Shown here in pieces: positions 19,486 through 29,870 of a stretch of DNA of 64,000 nucleotides. Below the pieces are notes generated by a model that was not told the DNA's origin, did no database searches, and worked only from the letters and a program-made list of their open reading frames with translations. This DNA comes from Prorocentrum cordatum (lineage: Eukaryota > Sar > Dinophyceae > Prorocentrales > Prorocentraceae): assembly GCA_963575745.1 (NCBI GenBank), contig CAUYUJ010008069.1, forward strand, positions 117,501-181,500. Reading direction: 5' to 3'. The translations under genes were made by a program, and so were the position numbers. Positions within the stretch are counted from its first letter, which is position 1; each line of letters begins with the position of its first letter.

Positions 19486-19870
19486 GTGGCGAACAGGCGG
19501 GCTCCGCTGGTGAGGGTCCGCCCCGTAAGAACGCAGAACCGGCAGGGAGTCAGCCGAGCGTGGGCGCCGATGTCGACGATGGCCGCTGAGTCGAGCGCCG
19601 CGTACTCCACGCAGTGGAGCACCTTCTCATCCTTGGGCTGGCAGTCTCCACATCGGCACAGTTGTACCCACTGCCCCTGCTCGAGCTTCTGCCGGAGGGC
19701 TCTGCTGCTCGCTCCCTTGATCTTGTTGCACTGAACCCAGAGCCCCTTCTTGCCGACGCGCTCTGGTTCGTCGAATACCAGCCCAATCCGCGCCACGTGT
19801 CCGCCGAGCTTCACGAGGAGATCGTTGGGCTTCCTGCCGGTCCGCGAGCACGAACGGTCCTCTGGTAGAA
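19473..19870 (-). CDS. Polyprotein segment with C-x-C-x2-C zinc-binding motif
   Basis: The useful part of the 19473-20105 frame starts near RTGRKPNDLLVKLGGHVARI. It contains a compact domain LVFDEPERVGKKGLWVQCNK, then KLEQGQWVQLCRCGDCQPKD and EKVLHCVEYAALD, then CRFCVLTGRTLTSGARLFA. Cysteines at CRCGDC, LHC and CRFC look like a zinc site. It follows the membrane segment of the 19811-20275 frame after a frameshift at about 19860 and runs into the 872-aa ORF. Confidence 0.58.
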
Positions 19871-20275
19871 GGAGGTCGTCGCGTTGGGACCCGTTGCAGG
19901 GCCGGCCCAGATGGCCGTGACAGGCTGCGGCGGCGCCGGCGGCAGAAGGCGGCCCACCTCTGCATCGCCTGGCGGCTTCCGCGCGCAGCAGCAGCACGCG
20001 CGGCAGAAGCCGGCGACTGCCCCAATGACCCAGCAAACCCAGGCGTACGGCGCGAAGATGGTCCGCAGGCTGTGCGCCGCCAGGGCGAGGATGCCGGCGC
20101 AGCACAGGGTGATGAGGGCCCAGCCGACGATGGGCCAGGCGGCGCCGAACAAGCGCACGCCGCAGCTGTCGGTCAGGTACAGGGCCCAGCCGCCGTCAGA
20201 GCGCAGCCAGCTGGTATCCTGTAGGGTCGAGCAGGCGCCTTTGAGGTTCTCAAACGAGTGTGCCCAGCCCCCCAT
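19811..20275 (-). CDS. Polyprotein segment with two hydrophobic helices and a Cys cluster
   Basis: The frame carries LFGAAWPIVGWALITLCCAG and ILALAAHSL, then YAWVCWVIGAVAGFCRACCC followed by CARKPPGD. Two hydrophobic helices followed by a Cys cluster and charged residues suggest membrane insertion with possible lipidated cysteines. After this the frame becomes Pro/Ala-rich and the real continuation moves to the 19473 frame. Confidence 0.55.
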   Translation of the reverse strand: MGGWAHSFENLKGACSTLQDTSWLRSDGGWALYLTDSCGVRLFGAAWPIVGWALITLCCAGILALAAHSLRTIFAPYAWVCWVIGAVAGFCRACCCCARKPPGDAEVGRLLPPAPPQPVTAIWAGPATGPNATTSFYQRTVRARGPAGSPTISS

Positions 20276-20293
20276 CCCCTCGGCCTTCCAGGA

Positions 20294-20908
20294 TCAGGTG
20301 TGGTTTCCCAGTTTCTCCCAACTGAGACAGCCCAGGCCCCACCCCCCAATCCAGGAGGTGTCTGAAGTGCCGTTCGGGGTGGGGGGGTGGGGGGCGCCGT
20401 TCCCAGGCGGAGCGGCCGGCGGCGCAGGTGGCGCGCCGGGCGGGATGACCCCCGCCGGCGGCAACCCATGCTCGCCTGACCCTGACTCCGCTGGGCCCTC
20501 GGGGCCTCCTATCATCGGGCCCCCGCGGTACCCCTTCCGCAGCAGGGGGTCCTGGTCGGCGTCGTCGTAGCACGACGGCCCGTAGTCCCCGAGCGTCTGC
20601 GGGGTGGGCCAGCCCGCCGCCGTGGCCAGCAGCGTGGTGGCCCGCAGCATCGCGCGGCTAGGGGTCCCTGGCGCCGCGCGCCGTTGACTTCCCCCTTGCG
20701 CGCGCCTGGCCACGGCCGGCAGCGGCAGCCCGGCCGCCTCCCAGCCGCGGGGCGCCCCGCGCAGCGACATGGCGCAGTCGCGCGCGGCGCTCCCGGGTCG
20801 CCCCGGGGACTTCGGGCTCCCAGAGTCGGTCTCCCGGACGCCCTGGCTTCTGGGCCACCCGAGGCCGGCCGCCAGCTTGACCCAGGAAGTTTGAGCGGGG
20901 ACGAGCAA
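20294..20908 (-). CDS. Pro/Gly-rich N-terminal polyprotein segment, 204 aa
   Basis: From about 20660 the frame reads MLRATTLLATAAGWPTPQTL, then DYGPSCYDDADQDPLLRKGY and RGGPMIGG, followed by a Pro/Ala/Gly-rich stretch. The upstream 80 codons are of lower quality, so the ATG near 20652 is an equally good start. It is separated from the membrane segment by a stop near 20294 and a small frame change. No known domain. Confidence 0.45.
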   Translation of the reverse strand: MLVPAQTSWVKLAAGLGWPRSQGVRETDSGSPKSPGRPGSAARDCAMSLRGAPRGWEAAGLPLPAVARRAQGGSQRRAAPGTPSRAMLRATTLLATAAGWPTPQTLGDYGPSCYDDADQDPLLRKGYRGGPMIGGPEGPAESGSGEHGLPPAGVIPPGAPPAPPAAPPGNGAPHPPTPNGTSDTSWIGGWGLGCLSWEKLGNHT

Positions 20909-20983
20909 GATCAGGGGAAAGCGAAGAGGAAGGGAATAGGACAGGGGAAAACAAGCCCCCGCATTCCTGGGGTCAGGGAGAGC

Positions 20984-21757
20984 CTAGCGTTTGACTAAAT
21001 AATTAATTGATTTTGCTGCGTGCCGGCACTCGGGCCTCTCCGAGCGCGCAGACATGTTGAGGCTGTTTGCGCCCCTGTATCTCGTGGCCGCCTTTGAACC
21101 AAGACCCCCGACCTCCTGCTCGTTCGTAACTCCTGGTATTGGGCCCGACCTGTCGTCTAGGGTCGGAGTCGATGAGATTTGTTTCGCGATGGCAGGCCAC
21201 GTCTGTACTTGCATGCCTTCGGTATACCATTTTGTCTCTCCTTGACAGCGAACGTGCAAGGGGTCTGCAAGGGACCTGCTGAACTTAATATCCGGATCCT
21301 CGCTGCGCTCCGTGGCAGCGTTCTCGAAGTGGTCGTCGACATCCACCGTCGCTTCGTTGAGATTGTAAACTGCTTTGTTGAGCTTGAAACCCGATCGGAA
21401 CTATCGGGAAGATGCAGTACTCCTGTGGAACCTCGGCGCAGAACAACTCTCGAATTGGCGGGAGCAGAAATTCTCGTTATATTTCGTAAAGGTCGCGAAA
21501 TCCTTCGCCAGAGCGTAGACCGCGAGCAGGGGCAGCTTGTGCGAAAACGAAAGCGGCGCAGGACAGTGAAGCCCGTCATTGCTCTTGGTAACTTGCTTGC
21601 CGAATGGTCTCGCGCAAAGCCTCGCCTTGAGCTCGCCGCTCATCTCCAGAACCCATGTCCAGGTGATTGGCTGTGGTATATTGGGATCTCTGGTCGTCAG
21701 CTCCCAGACGTCGCAGTCGTCGAAAAGGTCCAAGTCACCCTGCTTTGCGGCCCACAT
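20984..21757 (-). pseudogene. pol: Reverse transcriptase fragments of the minus-strand copia element
   Basis: The 21401-21757 frame gives the RT entry: DLFDDCDVWELTTRDPNIPQ, TWTWVLEMSGELKARLCARP and FGKQVTKSNDGLHCPAPL, then SFSHKLPLLAVYALAKDFAT. The 20984-21346 frame gives VDDHFENA, then KAATRYRGANSLNMSARSER and PECRHAAKSI, the stretch just beyond the RT active site. The YVDD box itself is partly preserved as VDDH (about 21340). After 20984 the element is cut off; no RNase H is seen. Confidence 0.65.
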
Positions 21758-21956
21758 CTCGTCCTCATTCCAACCCGTCGCGCTGCTGAACTCGCTGCTG
21801 CCCGTCGTCTCCTTGTCGATTTCCAGCCAGCGCTAGCATTTCCGGCGCGCGGAAGCCCCCCGCGAGCTGCAACGCTTCCTCGCCGCTAGCTGCTCGATGG
21901 CCCCAATGAGGCCTCGGCTGCTCGGCGGAATTCCAGGGCCACCCCCCCTTCGCCAG

Positions 21957-23351
21957 CTACTTATGCCCCGCGCTTGCTGGGCAAACCCAGGGTTGAGACT
22001 TCCTGCTTGCCGCGTGCCCCCCCCCCTCAAAGTTCTGCACCTGTTGTCGAACTTCACCGACGCGATCGCGAGCTTGGGCCCCCCCCGGCGGTCGCGGGCG
22101 CGGTTGTCTGTCGTCTGCCTCAGAGCTGGCCGCGGGCGCTGGCGTCGCCGCGACAGCTGGGGGCCCCTCGCCCTTCATGGCGATCGCTTCCTCGCATTCG
22201 GACTGACGTTGCCGGCGCGTCCTCGAATGGCGCGGTGGTCGCTCGCATCCATGCTGACCTTTAGCTGCATATTCACATCCTGGACATCCCTCTGTCGGCT
22301 GCCAATTCTCGCCTTCGTAGACGCCGGCCTTCGCTGATGTCCTCCATGGCGTCCAGCGCGTCGCCGCGATAATCTCCATGTCGTAAATCTCCTCGTCCGT
22401 GAGCTGCTTAACCGCTCTCGCCTGAACTGCTCCTGTAGCCGTGCCCATAAGGCGAGCGTCGCTCCTGCCGCTGCGTCCGAGCCGCATTCCCGTGCGCCGG
22501 GCCGGGCCCAGCTCATCGGGCAGCTCTGTCTGCCCCTTGCCGATTGCCCTCTCGCCAAACTCCAGCATGGGCGAGGTGTTTGGGGCCGGCCTCGACTCCT
22601 CGAAGGGCGCGCGCCCGCCTCTCCCCCTCCTCCGGCGCCCGCTGTAGCAGAACGCCCGATGGCGAATCGTCCAGGGGATGCCGGGCGCGCCCTCCGCGAA
22701 TTTCATGTTACGCTTTTTCTCCAGAGCCGGCCTTCCTGTCCTCACCGTGCCTGCGACCGCCTTGACTCCATTTTCGATGGAGCCCTGAGAAGCACGACTC
22801 CCTTTCGGAGCCAGTCGCAGGCGCAGCTGAGCTCCAGCTGCCTCCTCGCCAGACTTCTTTGCTTGGTCGGCGGGCACTCCGTTCCACCAGGACCCCAGAG
22901 CTGGTTCTCCATCATCTCGTCCAAGTATTCGCCGATCGCAGCCTTGGCGTAGCTCTGGCCACTCTTCGTCTCGATGGCGACCCCCATCAGATAGCCAGTC
23001 TTGGTGTCCTTGCCAACTGCCGCCGTGAGCGGATGATCTAGCCTGTTCTCTCCACGACCGAGAAACCCATAGTCGAACTGGATAACGAGCGCAGTTTGGA
23101 CCCATAGAACGGCGAGGGCCCTCTTGGTATCTACCCATTATGCATTCCTGGCGCCAGGCCTCGAACGGGATGCGACCCCTCCGACGATGTGCTCGAGCTG
23201 CTTCACCTGCAACCTGCGCTGGTCTTCTAAGCGCAGGCGGGACGGGCGACGCCCATCGATTCGTGAGCGCTCCCAGCGGCGCCGCGAGGATCATCGCGTG
23301 CACTAGCCGCTCCACGGTTGCCTCGCTCCACATCCATCTCGGCGCCCCCAT
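21957..23351 (-). pseudogene. int: Integrase C-terminal region of the minus-strand copia element
   Basis: The 464-codon frame has an integrase-like portion at its centre: GSIENGVKAVAGTVRTGRPA, LEKKRNMKFAEGAPGIPWTI, RHRAF, and APFEESRPAP. This is the stretch after the integrase catalytic Glu in copia-type elements (E in IENGVK). KQLTDEEIYDMEIIAATRWT and PWR follow, as in the integrase-RT spacer. The N-terminal 150 codons read as scrambled frames of the integrase core. Broken at both ends by frameshifts. Confidence 0.65.
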
Positions 23352-23864
23352 CTCTCGGGGGGCACGCGTTGCCGATGATGGCCCCGTCGCCCGTCGGCCC
23401 CTTGAACTTTGTTGGTGAGAGGAAAGCGTTCACCATTTCCCGAAGATGCATGGCGAATGTTTTCGGCCTTGCCTTGTCTTGCTCGCACTGCGCATCTCTG
23501 TTGCTCTGGAAAAACTTGGTGCCCTCTGAATCAGCATGGGGTGAATGTCCTGCATCGTCCATGTCTGCGACCGAAAGAGCTCCACGTCTATCGTCAGCCG
23601 GTGCACCGTCGATCTTCGCCGGGGTGGTCGTCTTGCTGTCGAACGCCGCCCGCGCGAGCGTCCGCTCGCCCAAGTGCGAATGCCCTCGTCTGCAATAGAT
23701 CGCAGAGACTGTCTGAATATACACGCGAGTCGGCAGCCCTCAGCCATCGCTTTTGGCGCGACATAGGCACGGGCCCTGCAGCCCAAGAGCGTCTCGCATT
23801 CATCATCTTCTGCGCTCCGCGCGCCCATCAGTGAGCGCGAATATCCAACCCGTTTCTCCGTCAA
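23227..23864 (-). pseudogene. Linker region between gag and integrase
   Basis: Frames 23227-23724 and 23430-23864 contain TEKRVGYSRSLMGARSAEDD and ARPKTFAMHLREMVNAFLSP. The region corresponds in position to the protease and integrase N-terminal part, but no D-S/T-G or HHCC motif could be read. Low information. Confidence 0.35.
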
Positions 23865-24030
23865 TCACCTGGTAGAATGGCCGCTTGCACTATCCCAGGC
23901 CCCCTCGCCATATAAGTTTGAGACTGCGCTGGAAGGTCTGGCGCCGAAGAGCCTGGGCGGGCCATGCTCGCTGAATCCGATCCAAGCGGCCAGCGAGCTG
24001 CCGATTGCAACTCCGTCTGTTGAGCCCCCG

Positions 24031-24822
24031 CTACGGATCGCTGACCCCCTCCAGGTTGGCAGGCGCCGCCCCTGCACATCCTGCGCCCCGCGATCTTGCG
24101 CCCTTGCCGCAGTTCTGGATTTGAACGCCAGCCGTCGGAGGACTTCGTCTCGCCTTTGCTCCGGGCAGTGGCTCCCTTGTTTCTACTCTTGTCGCCCTTG
24201 CCGCCGCGGTCGCTCTTGGTCTGCGCCTTGTCTCCTTTCGCGTTGCAGCATTTTCCGCTGCGTTGGCGCGATCGATCTGGCCGCTGCTTTCCACCGCCGC
24301 CGGCCCCCTGAGGGTCATGCCCCCCGATTTTGCCGAAGGCGTCGGCGCCCGTGGCTTTCGGAACGAACCTCCCTTTGTCATCTTGCCGTCTCGCTGGGCC
24401 ATCTGCTGAGCGCAGGCCTCGCAGGCATCGCGCAGCGTGGCCAACTTCGCAAACGTCTGCATCGCCTCTTTCGCACCGGCTGGCTCCGGCGCGTTCTTCT
24501 GCGCGGGCGCCTGGACAAGGTCATCCGAAAGCATATCTTTATTTTTCCTGGCGCCTTCTGATGTCCAGAGGACTTCGTACATTCCTAGACGCAGGTGCCC
24601 CGCCTGCCTGAGAATTCGGCGATCAGCGGAAGCTACGGCCGCATCTTCTCTAAGGGCCAGTCTCCGCCACTGCTCCAATCCATCTCTCGACTCATAATTC
24701 AGCACTAAGGTCAGCGCGCTACCCTTCAGCAGATGCGAAAGAATGTAGCTAACTGTGTGACCGAAGTGCTTGCTATCATCTCCCGTCTCGGCCAACATTG
24801 CCATCGCGTTGCGCGCTGCCAC
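24031..24822 (-). pseudogene. gag: Gag-like ORF of the minus-strand copia element
   Basis: 263 codons. The N-terminal half is helical and Gag-like: TVSYILSHLLKGSALTLVLN, GLEQWRRLALREDAAVASAD, then RRILRQAGHLRLG and a helix with ACEACAQQMAQRDG. The C-terminal third is basic (Arg/Ala/Thr-rich) and ends near NCGKGARSRGAGCAG, where a CCHC knuckle would be expected but its spacing is destroyed. Assigned by layout and by the neighbouring integrase/RT. Confidence 0.6.
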
Positions 24823-25700
24823 TGTCGTTGCCGCTGCCGCCTTCTCCGGTCAATCGCGCCGAGGTAGTCTAGCAGTTGATGCCTGAAGGTCAGGACCTTG
24901 TCTAGATGTCATGTGCACTTGTTTGTTGGGCCGAGAAGTCGTGCATCCACGATGCCTGCACCGGCCGTTGAGAGAAGAACCGATCACGCTACCATGCAAG
25001 TGTTTGGTGTAAGCGGGCGTCCAATACTTTGCTCTTCAGTGTGTAGCGGATCTGCGGTCCACGGATGCCCCGAGAGGGGTGCTAATACCTTTACTCTCGC
25101 ACCAACATGAGTTGAGCCAACGCTGGTTTTTGACAGTGCACATTGCAACCATGAAGTGGCCATGACATCATTTCAACAACAGCTCTGCACGCACGGTTTC
25201 ACTCACATCGCATGTTGAATATCATGCTTCCTGAAAGCAGGTGAACATGCGGGCACGTTACTCAACGTTTCGAGCGAGAAATACGTTTCTGATTCAAAAG
25301 GCGCACGGAGTAAACTGACTGAAAATTCGGGATGCGGAAGAGTATGATCATGCAGTCCAGAAAGGTCTGCCCCATGCGTGTAATTGTTACACCATCTGTG
25401 GATGTTTTAAGCCAGAGCCTTATTTTGAGCAGAAGCCGCCCCCCGTCCGCGTAGATGACGCAGGCGTCTAAAACCAAAATACGCCGCGCTACGACGAGGG
25501 CCTCGCTTTGAAAGCGACCCCATCCGCCCTTGTAGCGGCTGCGAGGTTTCAAGATGAAGGCGCGCCAGTGTTAGGCGAGAACCCCCAGTTTGAACATCAC
25601 CACCCGTCCTGCTTGCAAGTTTAAAAGACGAGTGTGCTCGGCGCCGAAGCGAGACCTCAATCTTGGAGACTAAAGAACAAAACTGTGGAACACCCGGCCT
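24823..25700. other. Intergenic segment without recognisable gene
   Basis: Base composition is more balanced here than in the flanks. Only short frames occur (for example 25262-25552, minus). No terminal repeat of the neighbouring copia-type element could be matched. Confidence 0.6.
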
Positions 25701-26170
25701 CCCCTGCCGATGCTTCCGGGGAATGCGAAAGGGGGGGGGCGCCCCTTGAACGCGCGGTGAGCTGGTCTGGGACGCGGTCGCTTTTGCCTTCACTCCTGCA
25801 GCAGGGGCACGCGGAGGAGGAAACAGAGGACAAGAAGGAATGGGAGGGGGGGGAGGAGGAGGAGGAGGAGGGGGAGGAGGAGGAGGAGGAGGAAGAGGAG
25901 GAGGAGGAAAAGCTGAAGGAAGAGGAGGATGATGAGGAAAAACAGGAAGAGGAGGACAAACGCACAAACGCGACGTCGAGGATGGCGTTCGCAGGCAGGT
26001 CGAGGAGCAGGAGGAATATTTCGATTCGTTATGTCGACGGGGGCGCGGGCGAGGACAAGGGGCATGAGTCGGGGGCGGAGTAGTAGAAGGGGGGGGGAGA
26101 CAGAGGAGGAAACAGAGGAGCATGCGCAGGACAAGAGAGGGAAAGGGAGGGAGGAGCAGGAGGGCACGAG
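25700..26170. repeat. GGA-rich simple sequence
   Basis: Long GGAGGAGGA runs, purest at 25845-25935, with G7-G8 homopolymers. The plus frame 25634-26083 reads poly-Glu and the minus frames read poly-Ser, Pro or Leu. I treat these as products of the repeat. Confidence 0.88.
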
Positions 26171-26598
26171 GTAGGAGGTAGGGGTTGGAGTCAAGTCAGA
26201 CAGCTCGAGCGAGTCAAAAGGTCTCGCCCGCTCTCAACGTTGGTGCAGTCTAACAATTGACCGCGCGCGCGGGCTCCAGTCACCTTGAAATCCGACACAG
26301 AGCCAATGTGACGCATGATGTGTTTGCCCGATTGCAGAGGGCACGGCGGCGTCCGTTCTGGTGTCTGACTTCGTATCCTGAACCGCCAACGCGGCACTCT
26401 TTGCGCGCGGTACTTTGTTGTGCAGGGGCCTCCGCAGTTGCGGGCAAGACTGTCGGCGCGGGGGGGTCGCTAGCTGTCTGCTCGAAAGCAGATGCGAAGA
26501 TGAAGCCTGCCGCAGGCTCGATGTTTAAGAACATTGCGCAGCGGCCCGCCGCAGGAGCTCATTTTTTGCAAAAGCGCGCGGGCGGGTCGTTCCGCGAC

Positions 26599-26628
26599 CC
26601 CCTTCTGCTCAAGCTGTTCTGGCTCAAG
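26599..26628 (+). other. Candidate pair of spliced-leader relics
   Basis: CCCCTTCTGCTCAAG (26599-26613) is followed directly by CTGTTCTGGCTCAAG (26614-26628). They match the 15-base 3' part of the dinoflagellate spliced leader, CCATTTTGGCTCAAG, at 11 and 12 positions, and the period is exactly 15 as expected for stacked relics. The match is imperfect and could be a chance coding repeat (LLKLFWLK). Confidence 0.45.
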
Positions 26629-26639
26629 GTGGTTTGCGC

Positions 26640-27553
26640 ATCCTGACCAGCGTCGCGCCGGCGGGCCTCGCCACGTTTACCGCGGCGGCGCGGTGGCGAC
26701 GCCAGCGGGCGGCCGACTGGGCGGCCCGCGTCGCGCGCGCCGCCAGCTCCACGCGGGCTACGGGCGCCGCTGGCGCTGCGGGCGCTGGCGGCGCCGCTTG
26801 CGCTGCTGGCGATGCCGGCGCCGCGACTGCCGCGGCGCCTCCGGCGTCGTCGGCGCCGCTGACGCCGCTGGCGACGCCGGCGTCGCCGGGGCCACCGATG
26901 CCGCTGGCGTCGTTGGCGCCGCGGGTGCGGAGGGCGCTGCGGGCGCCGCGGGCGCCGTGGCCGCCGCGGCCGCCCCGGCGCCGCCTCCGGGCATGGCGCA
27001 GGGGCCATCTGGGGCGGCCGCTTCTGGCCCTGCTGCCGCCGCTGGGCGGGGCGGCGGGCGCGGCCGCCGCCCCCCCGTCGCCGGCTCCGTCGCTTGCCTC
27101 GGCGGCGGCAGCACCGCCGTGAACAGCGTGGCGGGAACCGGCAGCACCATCGCAGGCAGGCCCACGGACTCCAGCAGCGCGACGGATTCCGGCAGCACCA
27201 TCGCGAGCAGGATTGCGGAAGTCAGGATTCACGACAGGCAGCGGTTTAAGCTGCTGCCTGTCGCGATGCTGGTTGGCGGGTTTCTGCAGCATTTGCATGA
27301 ACAGCATTGCGTGGATGACGACGTCAATCAGAAGGTCGAGGAGGAGGAGGAGGAGGAGGAGGAGGAGGGGGAGGAGGAGGAGGCGCTGCATGAGGTGGAA
27401 GAGGCGCAGGCGGAGGGGTCTTGCAAGGCCTCGAGCGCGGGGGCGGCGGCGGGGGCGGCGACGGAGGCGGCATTGGCGGAGGCGGAGGTAAAGGCGGCGG
27501 CGGCAGCGGCGCAGGCAGAGGCGCTGCCTGGGCCATCGCGCGCGGCCCCTTGA
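26640..27553 (+). CDS. Ala/Gly-rich repetitive ORF, doubtful
   Basis: The 26534-27553 frame (339 codons) reads GAAGAAG-like repeats (VVGAADAAGDAGVAGATDAA) from GCC/GGC-rich DNA, a short more complex part (MLVGGFLQHLHEQHCVDDDV), then poly-Glu from a GGA run at 27336-27390. All other frames are also open (poly-Ala, poly-Arg). The segment 27200-27330 is the only part with protein-like complexity. I regard it as repeat-driven; coding status is undecided. Confidence 0.3.
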
Positions 27554-27759
27554 ATACAAGGGCCACACCAACGAACGTTCCAACGTTTCCGCCTCGCGGG
27601 CGGTAGCAACCCACGAACCTCAGAGGCCGCTTGAATTGCAGACTTGGGGCAGGCGGTGGAGGAGGTCGTCGCGGAGGAGGCGCGGTGGATGGGGGGCGGC
27701 TTCGTCGACGTCGGCGTGGAGGGGGTCGAGCCCGGCGGGCGCGTCTCCACGCTCGCTGG

Positions 27760-29430
27760 GCGCGCGGTGCCGGGGGCCATTCCGCCGCCAACCATGTTGG
27801 GACCTAGCGCGGCCATCCCTGGTCCTGCTGGTGATCCGCAGGCTACGGCGTGCACTGATCCACCTGTCTGTGCGACGGTTAGTCGCGTCCATGGCTCGAC
27901 CTCTCTGTGTCTGGATCCGACGGAAGAAGGAGGGCGCGGGCTGGCGGCGACGGGGGGCCCGAAGTAGACGTCGGCAACGACGGCCCAGCCGAGGGCGGCT
28001 GGATGCCTCGCGAGGGGGCAATCAACAAGCCTTGCGACGCCTCTGCACCGACGGAGCCTGCGAGACCCGCTTCCTTTCCACCGCCGGCCCCGCGGGGGCC
28101 TGGCGCGACCATCCCGCGTCATGCTGGGGAGGCGCCAGCGCGCGCGGATCGATTTGTCCGCGCGAAGGTTAGTCGCGATCTTGGTGCGACGAACGCCGAT
28201 CGCACCGGGCATGCGCTGGGCTGGACCCGCGGACATAGCGCCCCTGAGAGCCGCGGCGGATCCCTAGGGCCCAGCGCGACGGGCCCGCGGGCGCCTTCGC
28301 CCCCTCAGCACCCGCGATGCCCAGGTCCACCCTGCCACCGCTACGTCTGGGTCCCAGCGCGGCTGTCCCAAGTCGCGCTGGGGGGCCCCAGGTGCCAGCG
28401 CGCGGTGATCCATTTGTTCGCGCGGCTGTTTGTCGTGCCCCAGGCGCCTGCCTGGAGGAGAGCGAGGGCGACCCTGGGCCAGTCAACCAGGCGGAGGAGG
28501 GCGCCTGTGAGGGGCAAGCCCGGCCAGACGGAGCAGCGCACCCTGCTCGCCCTGGCTCCAGCTTCTCGGGGGGTCGGAGGAGGCGACGAGCTTGGCGCCG
28601 CTGGTCGCCGTGGAAAGCCCCCGTCGCCACGGCCGCATTTTCGGCGGGTCGGGGAGGGGGGAAGGCCCCGGCGCCGCTGTTCGTCCCGGAGAGTTCTCGT
28701 CGCCACGGCCGGCTTCTCGGGGCGTCGGAGGAGGGGGGAGGCCCGGCCGCCGCTGCTCGTCCTGGAGGCGCCTCCGCCGCTTCAGCGCACGGGGTGCCCG
28801 GGCCCGCCCCGTCGCTGCCACCTCTTGGCCCTGGCGCGGCCGTCCTGGGTCGTGCTGGGGAACCCCGGGGGCTGGCGCGCGGCGATCCATTTGTTCGCGC
28901 GGCTGTTAGTCGCGCCCCAGGCGCCTACCCGGAAGAGAGCGAGGGCGACCCTAGACCAGTCGACCAGGCGGAGGAGGACGCCTGCGCGGGGCAAGCCCGG
29001 CAGGGCGGAGCAGCGGACCCCCGGGTCGTCCGGCCGGGCATCGACCCAGCTCGTCCTGGAGAGCCGTCGGCGCCGCGGCCGGCTTCTCGGGGCATCGGAG
29101 GAGGGGGGGGGCCCGCCGCCGCCGCTCGTCGCGGAGAGCCCTTGTCGCCGCTGCCGGTTCCTCGGGGCGTCGGAGAAGGGGGGGCCTGGCGCCGCTGCTC
29201 GTCCAGGAGAGCCCTCGTCGCCACGGCCGGTTTCTCGGGGCGTCGGAGAACGGGGAGATCTCGCTGCCGCTTCTCGCCCAGGAGGGCCCTCGTCGCCGCG
29301 GCTGGGAAGCGGGGCCCGGCTGCCAAGGCGCGGCGCAGACCCGAGCGGACCCCGGCTGACACCGTTGGCCGCGTTCCCAGCTGCATTGGCTTTGAGCCGC
29401 CCAATCTCAGGAGGGGGGAAAACACGCAGA
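27760..29430. repeat. Degenerate direct repeats (about 474 bp) with internal ~69-bp units
   Basis: The block GATCCATTTGTTCGCGCGGC at 28409 recurs at 28883, with about 230 bases of similar sequence either side (28330-28560 versus 28805-29035). More diverged versions with GTTAGTCGCG end near 27890 and 28175. Between them, a ~69-base unit containing TCGTCGCCACGGCCGGCTTC and TCGGGGCGTCGGAG occurs in clusters at 28545-28770 and 29045-29300. Open frames on both strands (for example 27907-29439 plus) follow from the high GC content. Confidence 0.75.
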
Positions 29431-29439
29431 CGCAATTAA

Positions 29440-29870
29440 TCGTCGACCCCCCGGAAAGTACGGAAATATGGAAAGGGGGGGGAAGACAAACAAAAACCAT
29501 GACATATGTGAAAGTATGGAGGGTCCTGCCATATGTGCGCGTATAATTGCGTGTCCTAGGGCCCCATTCACAATCCAGGCGTTCGAGTCTGAGCGGGATG
29601 GCAAATCGGACGGTGGCGGACTGGGCGTTGTCGAGTTCGATTCGCTGGCGGCCCGTTGGTTGGCTTCCAGAGGTCGCGTCGCCATTTTGCGGTCCTCGAC
29701 GCCAGAACGCAATGGGTGCGATCGACGCGCAGGGCGGGCCACTGCGGTCGTCGCGCAGGTGGATGCTCGCCCTCCCTGCCCTTGGCCCCCCAGGCCCGCG
29801 ACTTTGCTGGGCGGGCGAAGTGGGCGAGCCCGACGCGCCTGGGCGGGCGAAGTGGGCGAGCCCGACGCGC
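29440..29870. other. Segment between repeat blocks
   Basis: Lower GC at 29430-29600. A 33-base direct duplication (GGGCGGGCGAAGTGGGCGAG and following bases) lies at 29814-29875. No gene recognised. Confidence 0.6.

Larger units (their letters stand above)
14281..20908 (-). mobile_element. Minus-strand retroelement-type polyprotein remains, ending at the copia insertion
   Basis: From 20908 down to about 14400 the minus strand gives a chain of long frames that read as successive parts of one protein, linked by frameshifts. The order is N-terminal Pro/Gly region, membrane segment with a CCCC motif, Cys-rich zinc-binding region, an 872-codon central ORF, a 385-codon ORF, and the start of a methyltransferase-like fold. 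The pattern matches large uncharacterised polyproteins associated with dinoflagellate retroelements, by my recollection of the family. No RT follows before the copia element begins at 14276. No terminal repeats were found. Confidence 0.6.
20984..24822 (-). mobile_element. Degenerate copia-type element on the minus strand
   Basis: Leftward order: Gag-like (24822-24031), linker, integrase C-terminal region (23351-21957), RT start (21757-21401) and RT end (21346-20984), each in a different frame. Gag, integrase, RT order is that of Ty1/copia. The sequence is clearly less GC-rich than the neighbouring polyprotein. No LTRs were recognised at either edge, so limits are those of recognisable coding sequence. 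Confidence 0.72.

Noticed and set aside
26534-27553. Collagen-like or silk-like protein
   Set aside because: GAAGAAG and poly-Glu come from GCC and GGA repeats; all frames are open and no Gly-X-Y regularity is kept.
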